From assembly GCF_043290135.1 (NCBI RefSeq), contig NC_134701.1, forward strand, positions 10,688,501-10,752,500: a stretch of DNA of 64,000 nt, given 5' to 3'. Source of the stretch: Rhipicephalus microplus. Taxonomy: Eukaryota; Arthropoda; Arachnida; Ixodida; Ixodidae. Both the position numbers and the translations under genes were made by a program. Below, one piece after another: positions 31,401 through 45,500 of this stretch. Each line of letters opens with the position of its first letter. The first letter of the stretch is position 1. The notes below the pieces were generated by a model that saw only the letters and a program-made list of their open reading frames with translations, searched no databases and was not told the DNA's origin.

Positions 31401-34400
31401 TAGGCTAGGTGGCGTCGTGAAGCCACAAACACGACGTCATCTAACGAGATAGTGTTGTTTTATTGCATGTACGAAACTGCAATAGGTGAAATGTTATGAA
31501 AGCACACAAAACGGCATGAACAAGCCAGATACCGCGTGTTGTACCGTTACAAGTGCGAAACTGCTGTATTGTGATATTCTCGTTAAAGCGCATGCAAGCA
31601 TCGTGAAACCCTAAAGAACGATGTCATTTAGCGAGATACAGCGTTCTGTACTGCAACCGTCGTTAAACTGCATTAAACAATGCCATTTAGTGAGATGCAG
31701 TGTTTTTCACAATTACAAGTCGGAAACTGCGATATTTAATGTGAAAGCGCATGAAACCGTCGTAATGTTGTAGAGAGCATTGTAAAGTAGCGAGTAAAAC
31801 GTTTTCTAACGATAGAAGTGCGAAGGTTATTTTAGGTTGAATTATGTTAGTTTAGGCTAGGTAGCGTCGTGAAACCACCATAAAGGACGTCATCTAACGA
31901 GATAGTGTTGTTTTATTGCATGTACGAAACTGCAATAGGTGAAATGTTGTGAAAGCACACAAAACGGCATGAACAAGCCAGATACTGCGTGTTGTACCGT
32001 TACAAGTGCGAAACTGCTGTACTGTGATATTCTCGTTAAAGCGCATGCAAGCATCGTGAAACCTAAAAGAACGATGTCATTTAGCGAGATACAGCATTCC
32101 GTACTGCAATAAGTTGGTGAAAAACTGTGAGGTTATGCAAACATCGTAATTATGAACGAAACAGTGTAATAGAGTGTTTTTAGACCCAAGTGCGAATGTT
32201 AGGTTCGGTTAAGATACTAACCGTCGTAAAACCGCAATAAACAATGTCACTTAGTGAGATGCAGTGTTTTTCACCATTACAAGTCGGGAACTGCGATATC
32301 TTATGTTAAATCGCATGAAACCGTCGTAATTTTGTAGAAAGCATTGTAAAGTAGCGAGTAAAACGTTTTCTAACGATAGAAGTGCGAAGATTATGTTAGG
32401 TTGAGTTAGTTTAGGCTAGGTGGCGTCGTGAAACCACAAAAACGACGTCATCTAACGAGATAGTGTTGTTTTATTGCGACTACGAAACTGCGAAAGGTGA
32501 AATATTGTGAAAGGACACAAAACGGCATGAACTAGCCAGGTAGTGCGTGTTGTACCGTTACAAGTGCGAAACTGCTATATTGTGATATTCTCGTTAAAGC
32601 GCATGCAAGCATCGTGAAACCTTAACGAACGATGTCATTTAGCGAGATACGGCGTTCTGTACTGTAACAAGTTGGTGAAAAACTGTGAGGTCATGCAAAT
32701 ATCCTAAATGTGAACGAAACAGTGTAATACAGCGTTTTTAGATACAAGTGCGAATGTTAGGTTCGGTTAAGGTATGAACCGTCGTAAAACCGCATTAAAC
32801 AATGTCACTTAGTGAGATGTAGTGTTTTTCACCATTACAAGTCGGGAACTGCAATATCTAATGTGAAAGCGCATGAAACCGTCGTATCGTTGTAAAGATC
32901 ATTGTAAAGTAGCGAGTAAAACGTTTTCTAACGATAGAAGTGCGAAGGTTATGTTAGGTTGAGTTATGTTAGTTTAAGCTAGATAGCGTCGTGAAACCAC
33001 CAAAAAGGACGTCATCTAACGAGATAGTGTTGTTTTATTGCATGTACGAAACTGCAATAGGTGAAATGTTATGAAAGCACACAAAACGGCATGAACAAGC
33101 CAGATACCGCGTGTTGTACCGTTACAAGTGCGAAACTGCTGTATTGTGATATTCTCGTTAAAGCGCATGCAAGCATCGTGAAACCCTAAAGAACGATGTC
33201 ATTTAGCGAGATACAGCGTTCTTTACTGCAACCGTCGTTAAACCGCATTAAACAATGTCATTTAGTAAGATGCAGTGTTTTTCACAATTACAAGTCGGAA
33301 ACTGCGATATCTAATGTGAAAGCGCATGAAACCGTCGTAATGTTGTAGAGAGCATTGTAAAGTAGCGAGTAAAACGTTTTCTAACGATAGAAGTGCGAAG
33401 GTTATTTTAGGTTGAGTTATGTTAGTTTAGGCTAGGTAGCGTCGTGAAACCACCATAAAGGACGTCATCTAACGAGATAGTGTTGTTTTATAGCATGTAC
33501 GAAACTGCAATAGGTGAAATGTTGTGAAAGCACACAAAACGGCATGAACAAGCCAGATACTGCGTGTTGTACCGTTACAAGTGCGAAACTGCTGTATTGT
33601 GATATTCTCGTTAAAGCGCATGCAAGCATCGTGAAACCTAAAAGAACGATGTCATTTAGCGAGATACAGCATTCCGTACTGCAATAAGTTGGTGAAAAAC
33701 TGTGAGGTTATGCAAACATCGTAATTATGAACGAAACAGTGTAATAGAGTGTTTTTAGACCCAAGTGCGAATGTTAGGTTCGGTTAAGATACTAACCGTC
33801 GTAAAACCGCAATAAACAATGTCACTTAGTGAGATGCAGTGTTTTTCACCATTACAAGTCGGGAACTGCGATATCTTATGTTAAATCGCATGAAACCGTC
33901 GTAATTTTGTAGAAAGCATTGTAAAGTAGCGAGTAAAACGTTTTCTAACGATAGAAGTGCGAAGATTATGTTATGCTGAGTTAGTTTAGGCTAGATAGCG
34001 TCGTGAAACCACAAAAAACGACGTCATCTAACGAGATAGTGTTGTTTTATTGCGACTACGAAACTGCGATAGGTGAAATATTGTGAAAGGACACAAAACG
34101 GCATGAACTAGCCAGGTAGTGCGTGTTGTACCGTTACAAGTGCGAAACTGCTATATTGTGATATTCTCGTTAAAGCACATGCAAGCATCGTGAAAGAAAC
34201 CTTAAAGAACGATGTCATTAAGCGAGATACGGCGTTCTGTACTGTAATAAGTTGGTGAAAAACTCTGAGGTCATGCAAATATTGTAATTGTGAACGAAAC
34301 AGTGTAATAGAGCGTTTTTAGATACAAGTGCAAATGTTAGGTTAGGTTAAGATATGAACCGTCGTAAAACCGCATTAAACAATGTCACTTAGTGAGATGC

Positions 34401-34725
34401 AGTGTTCTTCACCAATACAAGTCGGGAACTGCGATATGTAATGTGAAAGCGCATGAAACCGTCGTATCGTTGTAGAGATCATCGTAAAGTAGCGAGTAAA
34501 ACGTTTTCTAACGATAGAAGTGCGAAGATTATGTTAGGTTGAGTTAGTTTAGGCTAGGTGGCGTCGTGAAGCCACAAACACGACGTCATCTAACGAGATA
34601 GTGTTCTTTTATTGCGACTACGAAACTGCGATAGGTGAAATGTTATGAAAGCACACAAAACGGCATGAACAAGCCAGATACCGCGTTTTGTACCGTTACA
34701 AGTGCGAAACTGCTGTATTGTGATA
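28431..34725. repeat. 3.145-kb six-monomer tandem duplication
   Basis: Ruler positions 28431, 28884, 29442, 30006, 30459 and 31018 each recur exactly 3145 bp downstream (31576, 32029, 32587, 33151, 33604 and 34163). Private variants are shared: the gctgtactgt form at 28871 and 32016, and the ttttatagca form at 30341 and 33486. The next pair differs by 3149 because of a 4-bp insertion near 34195 (tgaaagaaacc). Confidence 0.88.
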
Positions 34726-37700
34726 TTCTCGTTAAAGCGCATGCAAGCATCGTGAAACCCTAAAGAACGATGTCATTTAGCGAGATACAGCGTTCTGTAC
34801 TGCAACCGTCGTTAAACCGCATTAAACAATGTCATTTAGTGAGATGCAGTGTTTTTCACAATTACAAGTCGGAAACTGCGATATCTAATGTGAAAGCGCA
34901 TGAAACCGCCGTAATGTTGTAGAGAGCATTGTAAAGTAGCGAGTAAAACGTTTTCTAACGATAGAAGTGCGAAGGTTATTTTAGGTTGAGTTATGTAAGT
35001 TTAGGCTAGGTAGCGTCGTGAAACCACCATAAAGGACGTCATCTAACGAGATAGTGTTGTTTTATTGCATGTACGAAACTGCAATAGGTGAAATGTTGTG
35101 AAAGCACACAAAACGGCATGAACAGCCAGATACTGCGTGTTGTACCGTTACAAGTGCGAAACTGCTGTATTGTGATATTCTCGTTAAAGCGCATGCAAGC
35201 ATCGTGAAACCTAAAAGAACGATGTCATTTAGCGAGATACAGCATTCCGTACTGCAATAAGTTGGTGAAAAACTGTGAGGTTATGCAAACATCGTAATTA
35301 TGAACGAAACAGTGTAATAGAGTGTTTTTAGACCCAAGTGCGAATGTTAGGTTCGGTTAAGATACTAACCGTCGTAAAACCGCAATAAACAATGTCACTT
35401 AGTGAGATGCAGTGTTTTTCACCATTACAAGTCGGGAACTGCGATATCTTATGTTAAATCCCATGAAACCGTCGTAATTTTGTAGAAAGCATTGTAAAGT
35501 AGCGAGTAAAACGTTTTCTAACGATAGAAGTGCGAAGATTATGTTAGGTTGAGTTATGTTAGTTTAGGCTAGGTAGCGTCGTGAAACCACCATAAAGGAC
35601 GTCATCTAACGAGATAGTGTTGTTTTATAGCATGTACGAAACTGCAATAGGTGAAATGTTGTGAAAGCACACAAAACGGCATGAACAAGCCAGATACTGC
35701 GTGTTGTACCGTTACAAGTGCGAAACTGCTGTATTGTGATATTCTCGTTAAAGCGCATGCAAGCATCGTGAAACCTAAAAGAACGATGTCATTTAGCGAG
35801 ATACAGCATTCCGTACTGCAATAAGTTGGTGAAAAACTGTGAGGTTATGCAAACATCGTAATTATGAACGAAACAGTGTAATAGAGTGTTTTTAGACCCA
35901 AGTGCGAATGTTAGGTTCGGTTAAGATACTAACCGTCGTAAAACCGCAATAAACAATGTCACTTAGTGAGATGCAGTGTTTTTCACCATTACAAGTCGGG
36001 AACTGCGATATCTTATGTTAAATCGCATGAAACCGTCGTAATTTTGTAGAAAGCATTGTAAAGTAGCGAGTAAAACGTTTTCTAACGATAGAAGTGCGAA
36101 GATTATGTTATGCTGAGTTAGTTTAGGCTAGATAGCGTCGTGAAACCACAAAAAACGACGTCATCTAACGAGATAGTGTTGTTTTATTGCGACTACGAAA
36201 CTGCGATAGGTGAAATATTGTGAAAGGACACAAAACGGCATGAACTAGCCAGGTAGTGCGTGTTGTACCGTTACAAGTGCGAAACTGCTATATTGTGATA
36301 TTCTCGTTAAAGCACATGCAAGCATCGTGAAACCTTAAAGAACGATGTCATTAAGCGAGATACGGCGTTCTGTACTGTAATAAGTTGGTGAAAAACTCTG
36401 AGGTCATGCAAATATTGTAATTGTGAACGAAACAGTGTAATAGAGCGTTTTTAGATACAAGTGCAAATGTTAGGTTAGGTTAAGATATGAACCGTCGTAA
36501 AACCGCATTAAACAATGTCACTTAGTGAGATGCAGTGTTCTTCACCAATACAAGTCGGGAACTGCGATATGTAATGTGAAAGCGCATGAAACCGTCGTAT
36601 CGTTGTAGAGATCATCGTAAAGTAGCGAGTAAAACGTTTTCTAACGATAGAAGTGCGAAGATTATGTTAGGTTGAGTTAGTTTAGGCTAGGTGGCGTCGT
36701 GAAGCCACAAACACGACGTCATCTAACGAGATAGTGTTCTTTTATTGCGACTACGAAACTGCGATAGGTGAAATGTTATGAAAGCACACAAAACGGCATG
36801 AACAAGCCAGATACCGCGTTTTGTACCGTTACAAGTGCGAAACTGCTGTATTGTGATATTCTCGTTAAAGCGCATGCAAGCATCGTGAAACCCTAAAGAA
36901 CGATGTCATTTAGCGAGATACAGCGTTCTGTACTGCAACCGTCGTTAAACCGCATTAAACAATGTCATTTAGTGAGATGCAGTGTTTTTCACAATTACAA
37001 GTCGGAAACTGCGATATCTAATGTGAAAGCGCATGAAACCGCCGTAATGTTGTAGAGAGCATTGTAAAGTAGCGAGTAAAACGTTTTCTAACGATAGAAG
37101 TGCGAAGGTTATTTTAGGTTGAGTTATGTAAGTTTAGGCTAGGTAGCGTCGTGAAACCACCATAAAGGACGTCATCTAACGAGATAGTGTTGTTTTATTG
37201 CATGTACGAAACTGCAATAGGTGAAATGTTGTGAAAGCACACAAAACGGCATGAACAGCCAGATACTGCGTGTTGTACCGTTACAAGTGCGAAACTGCTG
37301 TATTGTGATATTCTCGTTAAAGCGCATGCAAGCATCGTGAAACCTAAAAGAACGATGTCATTTAGCGAGATACAGCATTCCGTACTGCAATAAGTTGGTG
37401 AAAAACTGTGAGGTTATGCAAACATCGTAATTATGAACAAAACAGTGTAATAGAGTGTTTTTAGACCCAAGTGCGAATGTTAGGTTCGGTTAAGATACTA
37501 ACCGTCGTAAAACCGCAATAAACAATGTCACTTAGTGAGATGCAGTGTTTTTCACCATTACAAGTCGGGAACTGCGATATCTTATGTTAAATCCCATGAA
37601 ACCGTCGTAATTTTGTAGAAAGCATTGTAAAGTAGCGAGTAAAACGTTTTCTAACGATAGAAGTGCGAAGATTATGTTAGGTTGAGTTAGTTTAGGCTAG
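33500..37700. repeat. 2.13-kb four-monomer tandem duplication
   Basis: Ruler positions 33604 and 34163 recur at +2137, and 34725 and 35177 recur at +2133. The 4-bp change is explained by the gaaa insertion near 34195 in the first copy. Shared private variants include gtgttctttt at 34601 and 36734 and ttatgctgag at 33971 and 36108. Edges are approximate. Confidence 0.85.
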
Positions 37701-37868
37701 GTAGCGTCGTGAAACCACAAAAAACGACGTCATCTAAAGATATAGTGTTGTTTTATTGCGACTACAAAACTGCGATAGGTGAAATATTGTGAAAGGACAC
37801 AAAACGGCATGAACTAGCCAGGTAGTGCGTGTTGTACCGTTACAAGTGCGAAACTGCCATATTGTGAT

Positions 37869-40800
37869 ATTCTCGTTAAAGCGCATGCAAGCATCGTGAA
37901 ACCTTAAAGAACGATGTCATTAAGCGAGATACGGCGTTCTGTACTGTAATAAGTTGGTGAAAAACTCTGAGGTCATGCAAATATCCTAAATGTGAACGAA
38001 ACAGTGTAATAGAGCGTTTTTATATACAAGTGCGAATATTAGGTTCGGTTAAGGTATGAACCGTCGTAAAACCGCATTAAACAATGTCACTTAGTGAGAT
38101 GTAGTGTTTTTCACCATTACAAGTCGGGAACTGCGATATCTAATGTGAAAGCGCATGAAACCGTCCTATCGTTGTAAAGATCATTGTAAAGTAGCGAGTA
38201 AAAGGTTTTCTAACGATAGAAGTGCGAAGGTTATGTTAGGTTGAGTTATGTTAGTTTAAGCTAGGTAGCGTCGTGAAACCACCAAAAAGGACGTCATCTA
38301 ACGAGATAGTGTTGTTTTATTGCATGTACGAAACTGCAATAGGTGAAATGTTATGAAAGCACACAAAACGGCATGAACAAGCCAGATACCGCGTGTTGTA
38401 CCGTTACAAGTGCGAAACTGCTGTATTGTGATATTCTCGTTAAAGCGCATGCAAGCATCGTGAAACCCTAAAGAACGATGTCATTTAGCGAGATACAGCG
38501 TTCTGTACTGCAACCGTCGTTAAACTGCATTAAACAATGCCATTTAGTGAGATGCAGTGTTTTTCACAATTACAAGTCGGAAACTGCGATATTTAATGTG
38601 AAAGCGCATGAAACCGTCGTAATGTTGTAGAGAGCATTGTAAAGTAGCGAGTAAAACGTTTTCTAACGATAGAAGTGCGAAGGTTATTTTAGGTTGAATT
38701 ATGTTAGTTTAGGCTAGGTAGCGTCGTGAAACCACCATAAAGGACGTCATCTAACGAGATAGTGTTGTTTTATTGCATGTACGAAACTGCAATAGGTGAA
38801 ATGTTGTGAAAGCACACAAAACGGCATGAACAAGCCAGATACTGCGTGTTGTACCGTTACAAGTGCGAAACTGCTGTACTGTGATATTCTCGTTAAAGCG
38901 CATGCAAGCATCGTGAAACCTAAAAGAACGATGTCATTTAGCGAGATACAGCATTCCGTACTGCAATAAGTTGGTGAAAAACTGTGAGGTTATGCAAACA
39001 TCGTAATTATGAACGAAACAGTGTAATAGAGTGTTTTTAGACCCAAGTGCGAATGTTAGGTTCGGTTAAGATACTAACCGTCGTAAAACCGCAATAAACA
39101 ATGTCACTTAGTGAGATGCAGTGTTTTTCACCATTACAAGTCGGGAACTGCGATATCTTATGTTAAATCGCATGAAACCGTCGTAATTTTGTAGAAAGCA
39201 TTGTAAAGTAGCGAGTAAAACGTTTTCTAACGATAGAAGTGCGAAGATTATGTTAGGTTGAGTTAGTTTAGGCTAGGTGGCGTCGTGAAACCACAAAAAC
39301 GACGTCATCTAACGAGATAGTGTTGTTTTATTGCGACTACAAAACTGCGAAAGGTGAAATATTGTGAAAGGACACAAAACGGCATGAACTAGCCAGGTAG
39401 TGCGTGTTGTACCGTTACAAGTGCGAAACTGCTATACTGTGATATTCTCGTTAAAGCGCATGCAAGCATCGTGAAACCTTAACGAACGATGTCATTTAGC
39501 GAGATACAGCGTTCTGTACTGTAACAAGTTGGTGAAAAACTGTGAGGTGATGCAAATATCCTAAATATGAACGAAACAGTGTAATACAGCGTTTTTAGAT
39601 ACAAGTGCGAATGTTAGGTTCGGTTAAGGTATGAACCGTCGTAAAACCGCATTAAACAATGTCACTTAGTGAGATGTAGTGTTTTTCACCATTACAAGGC
39701 GGGAACTGCGATATCTAATGTGAAAGCGCATGAAACCGTCGTATCGTTGTAAAGATCATTGTAAAGTAGCGAGTAAAACGTTTTCTAACGATAGAAGTGC
39801 GAAGGTTATGTTAGGTTGAGTTATGTTAGTTTAAGCTAGATAGCGTCGTGAAACCACCAAAAAGGACGTCATCTAACGAGATAGTGTTGTTTTATTGCAT
39901 GTACGAAACTGCAATAGGTGAAATGTTATGAAAGCACACAAAACGGCATGAACAAGCCAGATACCGCGTGTTGTACCGTTACAAGTGCGAAACTGCTGTA
40001 TTGTGATATTCTCGTTAAAGCGCATGCAAGTATCGTGAAACCCTAAAGAACGATGTCATTTAGCGAGATACAGCGTTCTTTACTGCAACCGTCGTTAAAC
40101 CGCATTAAACAATGTCATTTAGTAAGATGCAGTGTTTTTCACAATTACAAGTCGGAAACTGCGATATCTAATGTGAAAGCGCATGAAACCGTCGTAATGT
40201 TGTAGAGAGCATTGTAAAGTAGCGAGTAAAACGTTTTCTAACGATAGAAGTGCGAAGGTTATTTTAGGTTGAGTTATGTTAGTTTAGGCTAGGTAGCGTC
40301 GTGAAACCACCATAAAGGACGTCATCTAACGAGATAGTGTTGTTTTATAGCATGTACGAAACTGCAATAGGTGAAATGTTGTGAAAGCACACAAAACGGC
40401 ATGAACAAGCCAGATACTGCGTGTTGTACCGTTACAAGTGCGAAACTGCTGTATTGTGATATTCTCGTTAAAGCGCATGCAAGCATCGTGAAACCTAAAA
40501 GAACGATGTCATTTAGAGAGATACAGCATTCCGTACTGCAATAAGTTGGTGAAAAACTGTGAGGTTATGCAAACATCGTAATTATGAACGAAACAGTGTA
40601 ATAGAGTGTTTTTAGACCCAAGTGCGAATGTTAGGTTCGGTTAAGATACTAACCGTCGTAAAACCGCAATAAACAATGTCACTTAGTGAGATGCAGTGTT
40701 TTTCACCATTACAAGTCGGGAACTGCGATATCTTATGTTAAATCGCATGAAACCGTCGTAATTTTGTAGAAAGCATTGTAAAGTAGCGAGTAAAACGTTT

Positions 40801-42596
40801 TCTAACGATAGAAGTGCGAAGATTATGTTAGGTTGAGTTAGTTTAGGCTAGGTAGCGTCGTGAAACCACAAAAAACGACGTCATCTAAAGAGATAGTGTT
40901 GTTTTATTGCGACTACGAAACTGCGATAGGTGAAATATTGTGAAAGGACACAAAACGGCATGAACTAGCCAGGTAGTGCGTGTTGTACCGTTACAAGTGC
41001 GAAACTGCTATATTGTGATATTCTCGTTAAAGCGCATGCAAGCATCGTGAAACCTTAAAGAACGATGTCATTAAGCGAGATACGGCGTTCTGTACTGTAA
41101 TAAGTTGGTGAAAAACTCTGAGGTCATGCAAATATCCTAAATGTGAACGAAACAGTGTAATAGAGCGTTTTTAGATACAAGTGCGAATGTTAGGTTCGGT
41201 TAAGGTATGAACCGTCGTAAAACCGCATTAAACAATGTCACTTAGTGAGATGTAGTGTTTTTCACCATTACAAGTCGGGAACTGCGATATCTAATGTGAA
41301 AGCGCATGAAACCGTCCTATCATTGTAAAGATCATTGTAAAGTAGCGAGTAAAACGTTTTCTAACGATAGAAGTGCGAAGGTTATGTTAGGTTGAGTTAT
41401 GTTAGTTTAAGCTAGGTAGCGTCGTGAAACCACCAAAAAGGACGTCATCTAACGAGATAGTGTTGTTTTATTGCATGTACGAAACTGCAATAGGTGAAAT
41501 GTTATGAAAGCACACAAAACGGCATGAACAAGCCAGATACCGCGTGTTGTACCGTTACAAGTGCGAAACTGCTGTATTGTGATATTCTCGTTAAAGCGCA
41601 TGCAAGCATCGTGAAACCCTAAAGAACGATGTCATTTAGCGAGATACAGCGTTCTTTACTGCAACCGTCGTTAAACCGCATTAAACAATGTCATTTAGTA
41701 AGATGCAGTGTTTTTCACAATTACAAGTCGGAAACTGCGATATCTAATGTGAAAGCGCATGAAACCGTCGTAATGTTGTAGAGAGCATTGTAAAGTAGCG
41801 AGTAAAACATTTTCTAACGATAGAAGTGCGAAGGTTATTTTAGGTTGAGTTATGTTAGTTTAGGCTAGGTAGCGTCGTGAAACCACCATAAAGGACGTCA
41901 TCTAACGAGATAGTGTTGTTTTATAGCATGTACGAAACTGCAATAGGTGAAATGTTGTGAAAGCACACAAAACGGCATGAACAAGCCAGATACTGCGTGT
42001 TGTACCGTTACAAGTGCAAAACTGCTGTATTGTGATATTCTCGTTAAAGCGCATGCAAGCATCGTGAAACCTACAAGAACGATGTCATTTAGCGAGATAC
42101 AGCATTCCGTACTGCAATAAGTCGGTGAAAAACTGTGAGGTTATGCAAACATCGTAATTATGAACAAAACAGTGTAATAGAGTGTTTTTAGCTCCAAGTG
42201 CGAATGTTAGGTTCGGTTAAGATACTAACCGTCGTAAAACCGCAATAAACAATGTCACTTAGTGAGATGCAGTGGTTTTCACCATTACAAGTCGGGAACT
42301 GCGATATCTTATGTTAAATCGCATGAAACCGTCGTAATTTTGTAGAAAGCATTGTAAAGTAGCGAGTAAAACGTTTTCTAACGATAGAAGTGCGAAGATT
42401 ATGTTATGTTGAGTTAGTTTAGGCTAGATAGCGTCGTGAAACCACAAAAAACGACGTCATCTTACGAGATAGTGTGTTTTTATTGGGACTACGAAACTGC
42501 GATAGGTGAAATATTGTGAAAGGACACAAAACGGCATGAACTAGCCAGGTAGTGCGTGTTGTACCGTTACAAGTGCGAAACTGCTATATTGTGATA
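37869..42596. repeat. three consecutive long-long-short trimers
   Basis: Ruler positions 37869, 39444, 41020 and 42596 are separated by 1575, 1576 and 1576 bp. Each block contains two long and one short monomer. This is the cleanest run of the higher-order unit of the central domain. Confidence 0.85.
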
Positions 42597-45500
42597 TTCT
42601 CGTTAAAGCACATGCAAGCATCGTGAAACCTTAAAGAACGATGTCATTAAGCGAGATACGGCGTTCTGTGCTGTAATAAGTTGGTGAAAAACTCTGAGGT
42701 CATGCAAATATTGTAATTGTGAACGAAACAGTGTAATAGAGCGTTTTTAGATACAAGTGCGATTGTTAGGTTAGGTTAAGATATGAACCGTCGTAAAACC
42801 GCATTAAACAATGTCACTTAGTGAGATGCAGTGTTCTTCACCAATACAAGTCGGGAACTGCGATATGTAATGTGAAAGCGCTTGTAACCGTCGTAATGTT
42901 GTAGAAAGCAATGTAAAGTAGCGAGTAAAACGTTTTCTAGCGATAGAAGTGCGAAGGTTATCTTAGGTTGAGTTATGTTAATTTAAGCTAGGTAGCGTCG
43001 TGAAACCACCAAAAAGGACGTCATCTAAGGAGATAGTGTTGTTTTATTGCATGTACGAAACTGCAATAGGTGAAATGTTGTGAAAGCACACAAAACGGCA
43101 TGAACAAGCCAGATACCGCGTGTTGTACCGTTATAAGTGCGAAACTGCTATATTTTGATATTCTCGTTAAAGCGCATGCAAGCATCGTGAAACCTAAAAG
43201 AACGATGTCATTTAGCGAGATACAGCATTCTGTACTGTAATAAGTTGGTGAAAAACTCTGAGGTCATGCAAATATCGCAATTGTGAACAAAACAGTGTAA
43301 TAGAGCGTTTTTAGATACAAGTGCGAATGTTAGGTTAGGTTAAGATATGAACCGTCGTAAAACCGCATTTCACAATGTCACTTAGTGAGATGCCGTGTTC
43401 TTCACCATTACAAGTCGGGAACTGCGATATGTAATGGAAAGCGCTTGCAACCGTCGTAATGTTGTAGAAAGCAATGTAAAGTAGCGAGTGAAACGTTTTC
43501 TAACGATAGAAGTGCGAAGGTTATGTTAGTTTGAGTTATGTTACTTTAAGCTGGGTAGCGTCGTGAAACCACAAAAAAGGTCATCTAACGAGATAGTGTT
43601 GTTTTATTGCGAGTACGAAACTGCGATAGGTGAAATGATGTGAAAGCACACAAAACGGCATGAACAAGCCAAATACTGCGTGTTGTACCGTTACAAGAAA
43701 GAAACTGCTATGTTGTGATATTCTCGTTAAAGCGCATGCAAGCATCGTGAAACCTTTAAGAATGATGTCATTTAGCGAGATACAGCGTTCTGTACTGTAA
43801 TAGGTTGGTGAAAAACTGTGAGGTCATGCAAGAATCGTAATTGTGAACGAAACAGCGTAATAGAGCGTTCTGAGATACAAGTGCGAATGTTAGGTTAGGT
43901 TAAGATATGAACCGTCGTAAAACCGCATTAAACAATGTCACTTAGTGAGATGCAGTGTTTTTCACAATTACAAGTCGGGAACTGCGATATCTAATGTGAA
44001 AGCGCATGAAACCGTCGTAATGTTGTAGAGAGCATTGTAAAGTAGCGAGTGAAATGTTTTCTAACGATAGAAGTGCGAAGGTTATTTTAGGTTGAGTTAT
44101 GTTAGTTTAGGCTAAGTAGCGTCGTGAAACCACCAAAAAGGACGTCATCTAACGAGATAGTGTTGTTTTATAGCATGTACGAAACTGCAATAGGTGAAAT
44201 GTTGCGAAAGCACACAAAACGGCATGAACAAGCCAGATACTGCGTGTTGTACCGTTACAAGTGCGAAACTGCTGTATTGTGATATTCTCGTTAAAGCGCA
44301 TGCAAGCATCGTGAAATTTAAAAGAACGATGTCATTTAGCGAGATACAGCATTCTGTACTGCAATAAGTCGGGGAAAAACTGTGAGGTTATGCAAACATC
44401 GTAATTATGAACGAAACAGTGTAATAGAGTGTTTTTAGATCCAAGTGCGAATGTTAGGTTCGGTTAAGATACTAACCGTCGTAAAACCGCAATAAACAAT
44501 GTCACTTAGTGAGATGCAGTGGTTTTCACCATTACAAGTCGGGAACTGCGATATCTTATGTTAAATCGCATGAAACCGTCGTAATTTTGTAGAAAGCATT
44601 GTAAAGTAGCGAGTAAAACGTTTTCTAACGATAGAAGTGCGAAGATTATGTTATGTTGAGTTAGTTTAGGCTAGATAGCGTCGTGAAACCACAAAAAACG
44701 ACGTCATCTTACGAGATAGTGTGTTTTTATTGGGACTACGAAACTGCGATAGGTGAAATATTGTGAAAGGACACAAAACGGCATGAACTAGCCAGGTAGT
44801 GCGTGTTGTACCGTTACAAGTGCGAAACTGCTATATTGTGATATTCTCGTTAAAGCACATGCAAGCATCGTGAAACCTTAAAGAACGATGTCATTAAGCG
44901 AGATACGGCGTTCTGTGCTGTAATAAGTTGGTGAAAAACTCTGAGGTCATGCAAATATTGTAATTGTGAACGAAACAGTGTAATAGAGCGTTTTTAGATA
45001 CAAGTGCGATTGTTAGGTTAGGTTAAGATATGAACCGTCGTAAAACCGCATTAAACAATGTCACTTAGTGAGATGCAGTGTTCTTCACCAATACAAGTCG
45101 GGAACTGCGATATGTAATGTGAAAGCGCTTGTAACCGTCGTAATGTTGTAGAAAGCAATGTAAAGTAGCGAGTAAAACGTTTTCTAGCGATAGAAGTGCG
45201 AAGGTTATCTTAGGTTGAGTTATGTTAATTTAAGCTAGGTAGCGTCGTGAAACCACTAAAAAGGACGTCATCTAAGGAGATAGTGTTGTTTTATTGCATG
45301 TACGAAACTGCAATAGGTGAAATGTTGTGAAAGCACACAAAACGGCATGAACAAGCCAGATACCGCGTGTTGTACCGTTATAAGTGCGAAACTGCTATAT
45401 TTTGATATTCTCGTTAAAGCGCATGCAAGCATCGTGAAACCTAAAAGAACGATGTCATTTAGCGAGATACAGCATTCTGTACTGTAATAAGTTGGTGAAA

